NCBI GenBank assembly: GCA_001796335.1
Contig: MGMF01000025.1
Coordinates: 82,311 to 146,310 of the forward strand
Reading direction: 5' to 3'
Length of the DNA stretch: 64,000 bases
Source of the DNA: Chloroflexi bacterium GWB2_49_20
Lineage (GTDB): Bacteria > Chloroflexota > Anaerolineae > Anaerolineales > Villigracilaceae
The notes below the pieces were generated by a model, which had not been told where the DNA came from, did no database searches, and saw nothing but the letters and a program-made list of their open reading frames with translations. Each line of letters opens with the position of its first letter. The first letter of the stretch is position 1. The position numbers and the translations under genes were made by a program. Shown here piece after piece: positions 15,229 through 24,980 of the stretch.

Positions 15229-16851
15229 ATGCCGCGAACAGCCAAATCAAAGCCACAATTGCCGGGGCGCCAAAGTGAGAACATACCAGACTTATCAAAA
15301 ATAGTTCTTGTTGATGAGTCTCTTTCCCTGCCGGATATTGATGAATTGGAAGTGAATGAAGAACTTGACCTGGACATAGAACCAGATGAAATCAATTCTG
15401 CTGACTTCGAAAACGATGCCGACCTGGACTTGAACGGTACCAATATCATCAAGTCCATTATCGGGCGAAAACCATTTTTGGCAACGGAAATGTCCGATGA
15501 CCCGGTTCGTCTTTACCTGCGCGAGATCGGGCAGGTCAAACTTCTGGATTCCGATAGTGAGTTTCGACTGGCAGGCATCGTGGAGGCCAAGCGTTTGATC
15601 AAAGCCATTGTGCGTCGTGGCCCCGGACGAAATGCGGCTTCCGATGAACATGCCATCTACCATGCTGCCCTGGGTGAGCTCAACACTGCCTGGGAGCGCA
15701 TGGAAGTGGATGCCAAACGCCTGGGGCTGCCCTTGCCGGATCAAAGCCTCGTGCTGGCGGAGGCACAGATGCTCCACAAGGATTGGCAAACTCAATCTCC
15801 ATCCTACCTGCGCTCCTATCTCAGCAATGAGATGTGGTGCAAGGATAAGGTTTGGGAAAGCCTGGTTGCCAATATTTTTTACATCTTTTTAGTGTATTAT
15901 ATTTTGCCGGAAAGGGTCGGGAGTTGGTTGCTGGAATATTTCCGGAAAAATAATACCCTTCCAATGAAGCGCACCTTATATCAGAAACTTCCCTCCCAGG
16001 CGGAACTCCGCCAGGAAATGGACATGATTCATTATCGAGCCAGTGAAGCTGGGCAAGCCATCATCCGCGCTAATTTACGATTGGTGGTCAGTGTTGCCAA
16101 GCGTTACCTGGGACGGGGCATCACTTTTCTTGACCTGATCCAGGAGGGAAACTTGGGACTTCTGCGGGCAGTTAATAAATTTGACCCTCGCCGGGGCTTT
16201 AAATTCAGTACCTATGCCACCTGGTGGATACGCCAATCGATCAATCGTTCCATCGCCGAGCAGGCGCGTACCATTCGCATCCCCGTGCATCTATTCGAAT
16301 CAATCACACGAATCCTGCGTGTTCAGCGCTCCATGGTCCAACAATTGGGCCGCGATCCCAGCACAGAAGAGCTGGCTCTCGAAGTCGGTTTTCTTTCCCC
16401 ATCCGATGTACAGGCAATTCTACTTTCTCAAGCCGAAGACAGCCCACTCGATCCGGTCGTTCAACGCCATTGGAATGCAGCCACCAGCAAGGTGGAACGT
16501 GTGCTGCGTTCAGCCGAGGAACCCGTTTCACTGGAAGGTCCGGTCGGTGACGAAGACAGCAGCCAGTTGGGGGATTTCATTCAAGATGAAGATGCTCTTG
16601 AACCGATGGATGCCGCCGCCCGCGATATGCTGCGAGAACAGGTTCAATCTGCGCTGGCGGCACTCTCAGAGCGTGAGCGCCAGGTGTTGGAATTGCGTTT
16701 TGGGTTGATCGATGGCAAAGATCATACCCTGGAAGAGGTCAGCCGGTATTTCAACGTGACTCGCGAACGCATCCGCCAGATCGAAGCCAAAGCCTTGCGC
16801 AAGCTGCGCCACCCCACCCGCAGCCAACATTTGCGGGATTATCTGGGCTGA
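15229..16851 (+). CDS. rpoD: Primary RNA polymerase sigma factor (SigA/RpoD)
   Basis: Directs transcription from housekeeping promoters. In the 540-residue protein an acidic N-terminus (1-75) is followed by region 1.2 ([18 protein letters not shown], about 85-102). A non-conserved insert of roughly 140 residues contains a hydrophobic [11 protein letters not shown] patch. Region 2 follows (about 275-345: [35 protein letters not shown] for -10 recognition). Region 3 is next, then region 4 (about 475-540) with [15 protein letters not shown] and the -35-binding helix [18 protein letters not shown]. The hydrophobic insert is unusual. It is co-transcribed with dnaG, eight bases after it. The many TTGACA/TATAAT-like promoters seen here fit its specificity. 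Confidence 0.95.
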   Translation: MPRTAKSKPQLPGRQSENIPDLSKIVLVDESLSLPDIDELEVNEELDLDIEPDEINSADFENDADLDLNGTNIIKSIIGRKPFLATEMSDDPVRLYLREIGQVKLLDSDSEFRLAGIVEAKRLIKAIVRRGPGRNAASDEHAIYHAALGELNTAWERMEVDAKRLGLPLPDQSLVLAEAQMLHKDWQTQSPSYLRSYLSNEMWCKDKVWESLVANIFYIFLVYYILPERVGSWLLEYFRKNNTLPMKRTLYQKLPSQAELRQEMDMIHYRASEAGQAIIRANLRLVVSVAKRYLGRGITFLDLIQEGNLGLLRAVNKFDPRRGFKFSTYATWWIRQSINRSIAEQARTIRIPVHLFESITRILRVQRSMVQQLGRDPSTEELALEVGFLSPSDVQAILLSQAEDSPLDPVVQRHWNAATSKVERVLRSAEEPVSLEGPVGDEDSSQLGDFIQDEDALEPMDAAARDMLREQVQSALAALSERERQVLELRFGLIDGKDHTLEEVSRYFNVTRERIRQIEAKALRKLRHPTRSQHLRDYLG

Positions 16852-16986
16852 CCGGGTATTAAATATACCAGTCGGGTTTATACATATCAGACCCTGCCTT
16901 TCTGCCCGGCTTGGTATGCCACCTGGCAGGATGTACAATTTATTTGTAACCCCTTATGTAACTTATATCAGGTAAGCGAGAACCCC

Positions 16987-18090
16987 ATGGAAATTCCACC
17001 CAACACCCCCCTTCATCCGGATCCACCTCCCCTGATCACCGTATCCGGAACCCACCGCGAGATGGGACGCCAGATTGGTGAAGCCACCGTGGCGCAGGTG
17101 ATGCATTCCCTGGAAAACGCCCATATCCTGCTGGCGGCTGCCTACGAGCAGTTGGAACTGACCTGGGAAGGTGCCCGCATTCAGGCCAGCAAGTACATGC
17201 CATTTGCGCATGAACGCTACCCGCAGTATGTGGAAGAATTAAAGGGCATAGCCGAAGGTGCCAATGTAGCCTTTGAAGACGTGGCCATCCTGAACGCCAT
17301 GGAAGCGGTGACCACGGACGCCTTGCATTTGGATCGCTGCACCAGTATGGCTGTCAATGGAGACCGCACTGCCGATGGGCACGTTCTGGCGGCCCATAAT
17401 GAAGACTGGGTTCCTGAGGATGAGTCGGATGTTTATATTGTCCATGCCACACCGGATAAGGAACCTCCTTTTCTTGCCATGAACTACGGCGGTCTGCTGC
17501 CAAACATCGGCTTCAACGCCTATGGTATCGCCCAATTGTGCGACTCGGTCTATCCATCAGATTCGCGCATTGGCGTGCCGCGCCTGTTTGTTTCCCGTGC
17601 AGTCCTGGCTGCAGCCTCTCCAGGTGTGGCCATTTCTCATATGCTCAGTCCCCGGCGGGCAGCCGGGTACAACCATATGCTGGTGCATGAGAGCGGCGAA
17701 TTGTACAGTGTGGAAGTCTCTGCACGGCGCTTTGCCATCATTTATGGCGAGGATGGTTACCTGGCGCATACCAATAACTATCTTTCAGAAACCATGTGCG
17801 CTATAGAGAGCGAACCCGAGGACCTGGTCAACTCACGCGTACGCTATTTCCGTGCCCTGGGTCTGATCAAACGCACACCCCTGCATACCATCAAAACCCT
17901 GCAAGCCATCCAGCGCGACCATGTAAACTATCCTGATTCTATCTGCAACCATTCCATCGAAGCCAAGACACCGCTTGATAATGAAAAAACCATCAATGCT
18001 CTGGTCTTGGACCTGACTGCACGTGAAATGCATATGGTGTGGGGCAACCCGTGTGTTAATCCCTATCATACATACCACCTTAATGCCTGA
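16987..18090 (+). CDS. C45-type Ntn hydrolase (acyl-CoA:6-APA acyltransferase-like)
   Basis: A 367-residue member of the peptidase C45 / isopenicillin-N-acyltransferase-like family. Such proteins cut themselves before a Cys that becomes the N-terminal nucleophile. The likely site is Arg-Cys118 in LDRCTSMAVNGDRTADG. It is followed by the family's GHVLAAHNEDW, an Asn/Asp motif around residues 135-145. The N-terminal pro-segment contains GTHREMGRQIGE, also typical. Later, NYGGLLPNIGFNAYGIA and AGYNHMLVHESGELYSVEVS match the Ntn core. Substrates of bacterial members are mostly unknown amides. No signal peptide is visible, so it should be cytoplasmic. A TIM-barrel gene follows 51 bases later on the same strand. 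Confidence 0.85.
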   Translation: MEIPPNTPLHPDPPPLITVSGTHREMGRQIGEATVAQVMHSLENAHILLAAAYEQLELTWEGARIQASKYMPFAHERYPQYVEELKGIAEGANVAFEDVAILNAMEAVTTDALHLDRCTSMAVNGDRTADGHVLAAHNEDWVPEDESDVYIVHATPDKEPPFLAMNYGGLLPNIGFNAYGIAQLCDSVYPSDSRIGVPRLFVSRAVLAAASPGVAISHMLSPRRAAGYNHMLVHESGELYSVEVSARRFAIIYGEDGYLAHTNNYLSETMCAIESEPEDLVNSRVRYFRALGLIKRTPLHTIKTLQAIQRDHVNYPDSICNHSIEAKTPLDNEKTINALVLDLTAREMHMVWGNPCVNPYHTYHLNA

Positions 18091-18141
18091 AGATTAAGCA
18101 GCAGGCACTTGTTCTGCACTTAGGATAACAGGAGGAAGCAT

Positions 18142-19026
18142 ATGCGTTTTGGAATAATGGGGTTGCAGATCGATGCGCTGGTACCACCCGACCTGTCTTC
18201 TGAACAGATCATGGCAAATATTGCCGGTTTTGACCTCGCCGGACTTGCTCGAAACCTGTCCGGTCAAGGTTTTGCCCCCATCGAACTGGGGGGTGATCTC
18301 AGCCTGTTCCTGCCGCACACCTTTAACACCGAATCGATCCAAAATCTGGCTGCACTCAAAGCGCAAGGTACCAGTTATACCCTGCACCTTCCGCTCTGGT
18401 CGGTGGAACCCTCCACTCCGCTCACACCGGTGCGGCTGGGTTCAGTGCAGGCCCTGGTGGATGCCATCCTGGCTTGCCAGCCTTTGGATCCGGAGGTGTA
18501 TGTGCTGCATGCCACGGGTGCTCTGGCAGCTGAATTTTCAAATATGAAGATTTCCGAGATGGCGCGCAGCCTGATCCTGCGCCAGTTTCAGTCTGGAGCC
18601 CGTGAAAGCATCCAGGCCTTGTTGGAACAAACAGGTATCCCCAGCCGACGCCTGGCAATTGAGACGGTGGAATTCCCCCTGGACCTGACCATTGAACTGG
18701 CTGAAGAACTGGATCTGTCATACTGCCTGGATACCGGTCATGTTCTGGCTGGCTTCCCGGGCTGGTATGACTTTTTTGTTGTGCTTGAGAGACTTCTACC
18801 ACGACTGGCAGAGGTGCACCTGCACGACAGCAGGAAAATGCCTGAAGGCAGGCGCGGCTACGGGGAGGATCATAAAACGCTCGGACAGGGTGACCTAAAG
18901 GTGGGTCTATTCCTGGACCGCCTGCATGCTGCCAATTTTAACGGACCCCTGATCTTTGAACTGCGCCTGGAAGAAGCTCTCGAGTCAATGGATGTGATCC
19001 GGTCTTTGCGGCCGGAATATTTATAG
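18142..19026 (+). CDS. Xylose-isomerase-like TIM-barrel protein (AP-endonuclease 2 superfamily, possibly CbiR-like)
   Basis: A 294-residue TIM barrel. The start follows a strong AGGAGGA sequence. Metal-ligand motifs of the superfamily are visible: HLPLWS (about 75), VLHATG (about 123), the Glu of LAIETVE (about 174), the Asp and His of YCLDTGHVL (about 194-202), EVHLHDS (about 225-231), and the final Glu of LIFELRLEE. Sugar-phosphate isomerases and endonuclease IV share this set. The YTLHLPL opening and the YCLDTGH turn also resemble CbiR, a cobamide phosphodiesterase, but I cannot separate these options by eye. It may form a unit with the preceding Ntn hydrolase gene. Confidence 0.8.
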   Translation: MRFGIMGLQIDALVPPDLSSEQIMANIAGFDLAGLARNLSGQGFAPIELGGDLSLFLPHTFNTESIQNLAALKAQGTSYTLHLPLWSVEPSTPLTPVRLGSVQALVDAILACQPLDPEVYVLHATGALAAEFSNMKISEMARSLILRQFQSGARESIQALLEQTGIPSRRLAIETVEFPLDLTIELAEELDLSYCLDTGHVLAGFPGWYDFFVVLERLLPRLAEVHLHDSRKMPEGRRGYGEDHKTLGQGDLKVGLFLDRLHAANFNGPLIFELRLEEALESMDVIRSLRPEYL

Positions 19027-19034
19027 AGGTTTTT

Positions 19035-19059
19035 GGCTCTCCCGTTTTTAACGGGAAAA
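19035..19059 (+). repeat. Left inverted repeat flanking the ABC exporter
   Basis: GGCTCTCCCGTTTTTAACGG followed by GAAAA. The same 25 bases occur in reverse complement at 23136-23160 with one mismatch. The core CCCGTT-TTT-AACGGG is itself a small hairpin. Confidence 0.75.
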
Positions 19060-19208
19060 TTACACCTAACTGATTACCCTTTCTATTTGTGCGGTTGTAA
19101 AATATACTAATCCAATAGAAAGAAAAACCATCATCCATAGTTTTTTAACAAATCACAGGAGTGCAATTTCGTATAATATTTTTGATACCTGATCGGCTGA
19201 ATATTTTT

Positions 19209-22200
19209 ATGAAAACAAATGTTTGCTTGATATCCAGTCTGCGCAAACCATTCAGATCTTTACTTTTATTGATCTTGTTTGGGTTGATTTCATTTGGCTT
19301 TATTACGAAAGCAGTTGGATTTATTCTGGTGCAGCGCGAAACAGGGGTTTTAGGCAGCTACTACCGCTCCATTGGCGTCCTCGAAAATATTAAAGATCCC
19401 CAATCGGGGGATATTTCAGCCGGGATCGAATTGATCGAAACCAGCCCCTATTTCGCGTATGGCGACCAGCGGGAGTTGGTTTCAGGCGTCATGCTGCATA
19501 CTTATAATCAAGACTGGCTTATTTGTAACTGTCCTGATGTGATGAAAAGGTTTCCTAAAGAATATTGGCCCAATGTCCACGCTACGGATATATGGTTTAT
19601 CGGTGAACTTATCAAGATGGAGGAAGTAAAGACGTGGGCTAAAAAGCCGGAAGATGGGAAAACGGTTGGCTACTATCTCGAATTTAACATTGATACCCTT
19701 TTCGCTGCCTTCCCCGATGATGCCAGGCAGGGCCAACCGAAAGGTCTCCTTTTTATGTTCGAAGGAAATGAAGCAGCCATTCCATTAATCCAAGAAATGG
19801 AAGTCGGCCAAAGATATTTTATCCGCAGTTGGAAAGATTGGGTTCAGCTAGATTTTTCCTGGGAAAACACACACGAAGCCAATTTTAAGATAAAACCGCT
19901 GGATGATGGACAGCTTTGGTACATCCCGATAGCGCAAGGAGCAAGCATTGATATCAGCGATCCCATCCTGGCTCCCTTCAAAAATGAGATCGATGTCCTG
20001 AATGAAAACCTGCATACGCTATTCATTATCGCCACCGCGGATATGAGCGCCATGCCAACAACGCAGGAAGCTTCCCGCCACTATTACCTGACCGCAGGAC
20101 GATGGCTGAACCACCAGGACGATCTGACCGGGAATAAAGTGATCGTGGTGACAGAGGATTTCGCAAGAATACGAGGCTTTGAACTGGGGGATGAGATCAC
20201 GCTCACCTTCCGGCCGCTAACAGACACCTATTTTGGGTTAATTCGGGATGGCGTGGATTCACTTGCCTGGAGGAGCTACCCAACCTACCAGGATACCTTT
20301 AAGATCGTTGGTTTATATAACAGAACGACTTTTATCGCTTATCTTGCATATATTCCAACCTCCAGTTTGCGGCCAGGCTTTACATCAGTGACTCAAAATC
20401 AATTTAAAGTTGAAATCGATTATAGTTTTGTTCTCGACTCCTCGCGTCACGAAACCGGGTTCATTCAAGCCTATAAAGTTCCCCTCCAGGTGCTGGGCAT
20501 CAGCCTGAATTTTCTCGAAAACAATGGACCGGCCTATTGGGCTGCGGTGGATCCCATCCGCCGCTCCTTATCCGCGGATATCCAGGTCTTTGGTCTGTTG
20601 ATGGTCGTCGCGCTTATCCTGGCGGTTTTTCTTTACGTGATGGCGCGCAAACGGGACTATGCTATTTTAAGAGCCTTAGGCGTCCCCAAAAAGCAAGCCA
20701 ACGGGCAGTTGATGCTGCCCCTGCTTTTGTTGGGCGGACTCGGGATCATCCTGGGCGGGCTTCCATCCTGGAATTATGCATTAACCCAGGCCAAAACATC
20801 CCTATCCACCATTCCGACGCCAGCCGGGGTCTCTCCTTCCGCTGACCTCAGTCCCTTCTTCCTGGCTGGCTTATGCGCTGCAATTTTCCTTCTCCTGGCC
20901 TTGTTTTCCTGGCTGGGTGTGTTTTTCCTGGCCAACAAACCCGTCTATGAGCTTCTTCAAGGCCAAACTTCCCAAAACAAAGGGGTCCAAAAGCGAACTA
21001 AAAAAAATGCATCAGACCAGCCCACTCCTTCCTTGTCTTCAAGCTTGGCCAGCACGGTTGATCATGCTGGAAGCACACGACAGGAAACTCCTGTGAGCGA
21101 AGCCGATCCCGCGGCGCGCAGAAAATACACTCCTTCCTCCTTGAGCCGGTATGTGATCCATCATGTGCTGCGTTCCAAGCTCAAATCCTTCCTGACCCTG
21201 GCCATTGCCCTGGGCTTTATGCTGGCCTCGGGTTGGATATTGCAGACCATGGAGCGCAGTCAAATGGAAGTGGATCGACTCTACGATACAACCGTGGTGG
21301 AAGCCGACATTGTACTGGCCGATCGTTCAGTAAAATCAACCACAGAAATACCCACCGCAGGAAGCGGTATTGTATACCTGAAGACCATCGACAGCGTATT
21401 GAACAGCGGCTTCGTGAAAAGCAGTATTCTCGAGGCCGATACGCTCTGGTTCAAAATTGTAAAACTGGATCCTCAAGATGCATTTCCTGGATATTACCCG
21501 GTGTATGCTTATGACAGCCCGGAAACGTTCTATTCCGGCCTGGCAGATCCGGGTTCGCTCATTTTTGCAGCGGGATGGGACATGAAGCTCTTCGCCGCAC
21601 CACGGACGCTGGAAGACATCCAGGATGAGGGTGTCCCCGCTCTTTTCCCGAAAAGCCTGCTGGAGCAATTGCAGCTTAATGTCGGTGACAGGGTTAAGAT
21701 CACCTCTCAATCCAGTAAAACTTACACCTGTGTCATCGTTGGGCAATACTCAGGCTGGCTGGCTACCACCGTTAATACCATCAAAACTCAATGGATAAAT
21801 TCGGGAGGAGATTATATATTAATCCCACTCTCCGTGTTGGAAGCCATGGAAGGAAGCCAAACCAAATTCACGGTGGCGCATTTCAGCCTCGATCCAAAGA
21901 AAAATCGAGAGCTGCCACAATTGCGTGCGGAGATGGAAAAAGTCATGGATGTTTATGGCGGCAAATTACGCTTTATTATCTGGGATGAGGAATTGAGGAT
22001 CGTTCTCGCCCAACTGGAAAAGAATATATCCCTGCTCAAGGTGCTCTATCCGGTGGTGATCGGCGTGTCTGTCTTGATCGGCGCGGGACTGTGTTTCCTG
22101 CTCCTTCTGCAAGCGACCCGCGAGGCCGCCATCCTGCGCGTACTGGGAACAACCCGGACGGCTGTGCGATTGGCGTTGATCATTGAGCCATTGATCCTTT

Positions 22201-22388
22201 CCATCCTCGGGGTGCTCATCGGCCTGGGGATCGCGCGTTTATTGTGGGCAAGCCCGGATCTTGTGGAAGTCAGTCCATTATTGATCAGCGCAGGGCTATA
22301 CCTGGCAGGTGTTCTGGCTGGTGTGGTGAGCGGTGCCATATCGGTCACCAATAAAAAACCGATCGAGCTATTACAGGTCAAAGAATAG
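19209..22388 (+). CDS. Large ABC transporter permease with two FtsX-type modules
   Basis: A 1,059-residue inner-membrane protein of the MacB/LolCE type. One helix near the N-terminus (SLLLLILFGLISFGFITKA) is followed by a long extracytoplasmic domain (about 45-440). The first FtsX bundle spans about 455-590, with the ILRALGVPKK coupling motif. A Lys/Ser-rich linker and a helix near 665 come next, then a second extracytoplasmic domain. The second FtsX bundle (about 945-1055) has AAILRVLGTTRTAVR and ends in KKPIELLQVKE. The frame is open from a GTG at 19161, but its AGGAG overlaps that codon. I therefore prefer the ATG at 19209, although its ribosome-binding site is weak. The cognate ATPase gene follows after 14 bases. 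Confidence 0.85.
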   Translation: MKTNVCLISSLRKPFRSLLLLILFGLISFGFITKAVGFILVQRETGVLGSYYRSIGVLENIKDPQSGDISAGIELIETSPYFAYGDQRELVSGVMLHTYNQDWLICNCPDVMKRFPKEYWPNVHATDIWFIGELIKMEEVKTWAKKPEDGKTVGYYLEFNIDTLFAAFPDDARQGQPKGLLFMFEGNEAAIPLIQEMEVGQRYFIRSWKDWVQLDFSWENTHEANFKIKPLDDGQLWYIPIAQGASIDISDPILAPFKNEIDVLNENLHTLFIIATADMSAMPTTQEASRHYYLTAGRWLNHQDDLTGNKVIVVTEDFARIRGFELGDEITLTFRPLTDTYFGLIRDGVDSLAWRSYPTYQDTFKIVGLYNRTTFIAYLAYIPTSSLRPGFTSVTQNQFKVEIDYSFVLDSSRHETGFIQAYKVPLQVLGISLNFLENNGPAYWAAVDPIRRSLSADIQVFGLLMVVALILAVFLYVMARKRDYAILRALGVPKKQANGQLMLPLLLLGGLGIILGGLPSWNYALTQAKTSLSTIPTPAGVSPSADLSPFFLAGLCAAIFLLLALFSWLGVFFLANKPVYELLQGQTSQNKGVQKRTKKNASDQPTPSLSSSLASTVDHAGSTRQETPVSEADPAARRKYTPSSLSRYVIHHVLRSKLKSFLTLAIALGFMLASGWILQTMERSQMEVDRLYDTTVVEADIVLADRSVKSTTEIPTAGSGIVYLKTIDSVLNSGFVKSSILEADTLWFKIVKLDPQDAFPGYYPVYAYDSPETFYSGLADPGSLIFAAGWDMKLFAAPRTLEDIQDEGVPALFPKSLLEQLQLNVGDRVKITSQSSKTYTCVIVGQYSGWLATTVNTIKTQWINSGGDYILIPLSVLEAMEGSQTKFTVAHFSLDPKKNRELPQLRAEMEKVMDVYGGKLRFIIWDEELRIVLAQLEKNISLLKVLYPVVIGVSVLIGAGLCFLLLLQATREAAILRVLGTTRTAVRLALIIEPLILSILGVLIGLGIARLLWASPDLVEVSPLLISAGLYLAGVLAGVVSGAISVTNKKPIELLQVKE

Positions 22389-22402
22389 CAGGAGGAGGAA
22401 GA

Positions 22403-23080
22403 ATGCCTGAACTCAAGTTAGATAATGTGAGTTATCAATACAAACACGGTGACCGCAAAGTGGTCAACGAAGTGACTTGTCTGTTCGAGGGAGGCAAATT
22501 GAACTCGGTGGTAGGACCTTCAGGCTGTGGCAAGACGACTCTGCTCTCGCTCATGGCTGGTCTTGACCAACCCACCCAGGGACAGATCCATATAGATAAC
22601 GAGTCGCTTGCCGATCTGGATCTGGATCAATACCGGCGCGAGCGCGTATCGATGATATTTCAAGCGTTCCAGCTTTTTCCCCTTTTGACCGCCCTGGAAA
22701 ATGTTTGCTTCCCCATGCAACTCAATGGTGTTTCAAGGGAGGAGATCCCGGAAAAGGGGAAAAGCCTTTTATCGTCCGTAGGGATCACGGAGGAAAAATT
22801 CAAACGCTATCCAGCCAATCTCTCAGGTGGGGAGCAGCAGCGCGTCGCAATTGCCCGAACACTCGCGACAGGCGCCCATGTTCTGTTAGCAGATGAACCC
22901 ACCGGAAATTTGGATAAGGCCAATGGCGATAAATTGATCGAAATCCTTGGACAATTGGCACATGAACAGGGTTATTGTGTCATTATCGTCACGCATGATC
23001 CCAGCATTGCAGAGCGTTCCGACAAAGTCTGGCGCATGTCCGATGGTGCTTTAATAGAACAACAACTCGCTTCATCCTAA
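22403..23080 (+). CDS. ABC transporter ATP-binding protein, LolD/MacB type
   Basis: A 225-residue cytoplasmic ATPase that energises the preceding permease. The Walker A motif GPSGCGKTT is at about 38-46. The Q loop lies in IFQAFQLFPLLTALENV. The signature LSGGEQQRVAIARTLA is at about 139-154. Walker B is VLLADEPTGNLD, and the switch His is in IIVTHDP. The D-loop NLDKANG and the ALENV segment fit the MacB/LolD/FtsE subfamily, which drives extrusion of lipoproteins, peptides or envelope components by mechanotransmission. The start has AGGAGGAGGAAG directly upstream. Together the two genes form a complete exporter lacking a visible periplasmic partner. Confidence 0.93.
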   Translation: MPELKLDNVSYQYKHGDRKVVNEVTCLFEGGKLNSVVGPSGCGKTTLLSLMAGLDQPTQGQIHIDNESLADLDLDQYRRERVSMIFQAFQLFPLLTALENVCFPMQLNGVSREEIPEKGKSLLSSVGITEEKFKRYPANLSGGEQQRVAIARTLATGAHVLLADEPTGNLDKANGDKLIEILGQLAHEQGYCVIIVTHDPSIAERSDKVWRMSDGALIEQQLASS

Positions 23081-23135
23081 AAATAAAGATGCTCAATCGC
23101 CGTGGTTTTGGCTACCGAAACTTCAAGTCCTTCCG

Positions 23136-23160
23136 TTTTCCCGTTAAAAACGGAAGAGCC
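23136..23160 (-). repeat. Right inverted repeat flanking the ABC exporter
   Basis: Reverse complement of the element at 19035-19059, with 24 of 25 bases identical. The two copies point toward each other around the exporter genes and lie just outside them. Confidence 0.75.
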
Positions 23161-23210
23161 AGGTTTTTCTAACTGTCTCCCACATTTCCAGTTATGAAAC
23201 AGGAGCCAAC

Positions 23211-24494
23211 ATGAAAAAAATATCCTTCCTGCGCATGCTGGTTATCAGCCTGCTGGGTTTTGCCCTGACCTTCTCGTCCAATATCCAGGATCCCCCGCTG
23301 ATGACATACAAGGTGCGGCAGTTGGCTCCCGACCTGCCCAATACAGCGCTGGGTTTCCTGGGCGTGGTCGGACTGCTGGTGGCCATGCTGGTGCAGCCAA
23401 TTGTGGGGGTGTTCTCTGACCGGGCACACACCCGCCTGGGACGCCGCCTGCCCTTTATTATTGGCGGGGCGGTGTTGATCGCAGCCTCCCTCTTCCTGTT
23501 GGCGGCTGCCCCCAGTCTGTGGCTCCTGCTGCTGGGTGTCATATTGATCCAGTTCTCATCGAACGTTCTGCAAGGTCCCTGGCAGGCACTCATCCCCGAC
23601 CTGGTGCCTGAGGCACAGCGCGGCAAGGCTTCCAGCCTGAAAGCTGTCATGGATATCATTGCCGTGGTGGTGGGCGGAGCGGTGGCAGGCATATTGCTTG
23701 GCAAGGTGGATACCTGGGGTCAGACAGCCGTCTATGCGGCAGCAGGTGCTCCGGTGGTTGTGTTCGCCATTTTCATTATCTTCACAGCCATGTGGGCGCG
23801 TGAAGCGCCAGGCGCAGCCGACCCCGGCATTACCCAGCGCAGCGTGGGTGATGCACTTAAAAATGCCTTTTATGTCAATTTTCACGAGAATCCGATCTTT
23901 GGCTGGTGGTTCGCGAACCGCATCCTGTTTTGGGGGGCATTCATTGCCATCAACACATTTCTTATCAACTACCTGGTGGATGTGATCCGTATGTCCCAGG
24001 CCGAGGCCCAGGGTTTTTATGGCACACTCAAGATCATTCTGGGTGGGGCATTGGTCCTGCTGGCGCTGGTCTCCGGCTGGCTGTCAGACAGGCTGGGACG
24101 CAAACCGGTCATGCTGGTGGCCGGGCTGGTGGCATTTTGCGGCGCCATGATACTCCTGTTTGTGCGTGAGCGCACGTTGATCACCATTGCCGGTGCGATC
24201 ATCGGCATGGGTGTGGGGACATTCCTGTCTGCCTCCTGGGCGCTCGCCACCGATATTGTGCCGCGCCAGGAGGCGGCGCGTTATTTGGGTATTGCCAATA
24301 TCGCCACCTGCATCGGGTCTGGCGGGGCGCGTTTGTTGGGAGGTATCCTGATCGATCCGCTCAACCGGGCGCTGGATTCCAGTTCTGCGGGTTACCTGTT
24401 CCTGTTTGGGCTGGCGGCGCTGTTCTTCCTTGTGAGCTCAATTGTCATCATTCCTCTGCCAGCCAAAGGTGTATCCAATGCGAAAAGAATTTGA
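23211..24494 (+). CDS. MFS transporter, SLC45/GPH-like
   Basis: A 427-residue membrane protein with twelve predicted helices. The motif FSDRAHTRLGRRLPFIIGG after helix 2 (about 64-82) is the MFS motif A in the form found in sucrose/maltose SLC45-like carriers. Its half-repeat LSDRLGRKPVMLVAG lies in the second bundle. NIQDPPLMTYKVRQLAP in the first loop is also typical. A sugar or related small molecule is the likely cargo, but no neighbouring catabolic gene indicates which. The start ATG follows CAGGAG at a normal distance. It begins 130 bases after the ABC ATPase gene, beyond the inverted repeat, so it is probably a separate unit. Confidence 0.87.
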   Translation: MKKISFLRMLVISLLGFALTFSSNIQDPPLMTYKVRQLAPDLPNTALGFLGVVGLLVAMLVQPIVGVFSDRAHTRLGRRLPFIIGGAVLIAASLFLLAAAPSLWLLLLGVILIQFSSNVLQGPWQALIPDLVPEAQRGKASSLKAVMDIIAVVVGGAVAGILLGKVDTWGQTAVYAAAGAPVVVFAIFIIFTAMWAREAPGAADPGITQRSVGDALKNAFYVNFHENPIFGWWFANRILFWGAFIAINTFLINYLVDVIRMSQAEAQGFYGTLKIILGGALVLLALVSGWLSDRLGRKPVMLVAGLVAFCGAMILLFVRERTLITIAGAIIGMGVGTFLSASWALATDIVPRQEAARYLGIANIATCIGSGGARLLGGILIDPLNRALDSSSAGYLFLFGLAALFFLVSSIVIIPLPAKGVSNAKRI

Positions 24495-24980
24495 CCGATA
24501 ACATTTTTCGATCCCTTTTTTGCACAGAAGATTCGCATCCGGTGTTATTGGAGTTTCTCTTGAAGACTCAATAGTTTTTCGCAAAATAATAGAGGAGTTC
24601 GTGGGTTGAGTTGAGCGGTTTGACACTGGCAAAACCATCTTAAAGCAGAGCAAAACCCAATAATCGGGCTATCAAAAAGACCGTCCGTATTGACTGGTTT
24701 TCTTTTTTTCTCGGGCAATAAAACTCCTGCGTCAAGCCTCCAGTCGCCAATATTCCCCGCCGCAAGCCCCCGGCCGTAGGTCTCCGCAGGAGGCAGGAAA
24801 GAAGGGAGGCATTCCCGCCCTACCCGGGGAAAATATTTCCTGTTCTCTTTAGCTTGTTTTTTGAGATACAATCAGGCCTTACTAAAATTTACTGTTAAGA
24901 ATTGGACAGAACATGGAAACCCTAAACCCAATATTTCCCCAAGAAAACCCAGCTCGCGGACTTTGCAGCGAGGCGCAAGC
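24495..24980. other. Intergenic region with G/C-rich repeat-like stretch
   Basis: About 485 bases without a credible gene. The first 230 bases are AT-rich. At 24740-24830 there is a CCTCC/GGAGG-rich segment (CTCCGCAGGAGGCAGG) that resembles 48515-48545. Short frames across it are unsupported by start signals. Confidence 0.45.

Noticed and set aside
24495..24980. Possible N-terminal extension of the small membrane protein up to 24861
   Set aside because: The extension (residues before MTDLLRKLN) is basic and low-complexity, with no start signal; the ATG at 24981 is a better start.
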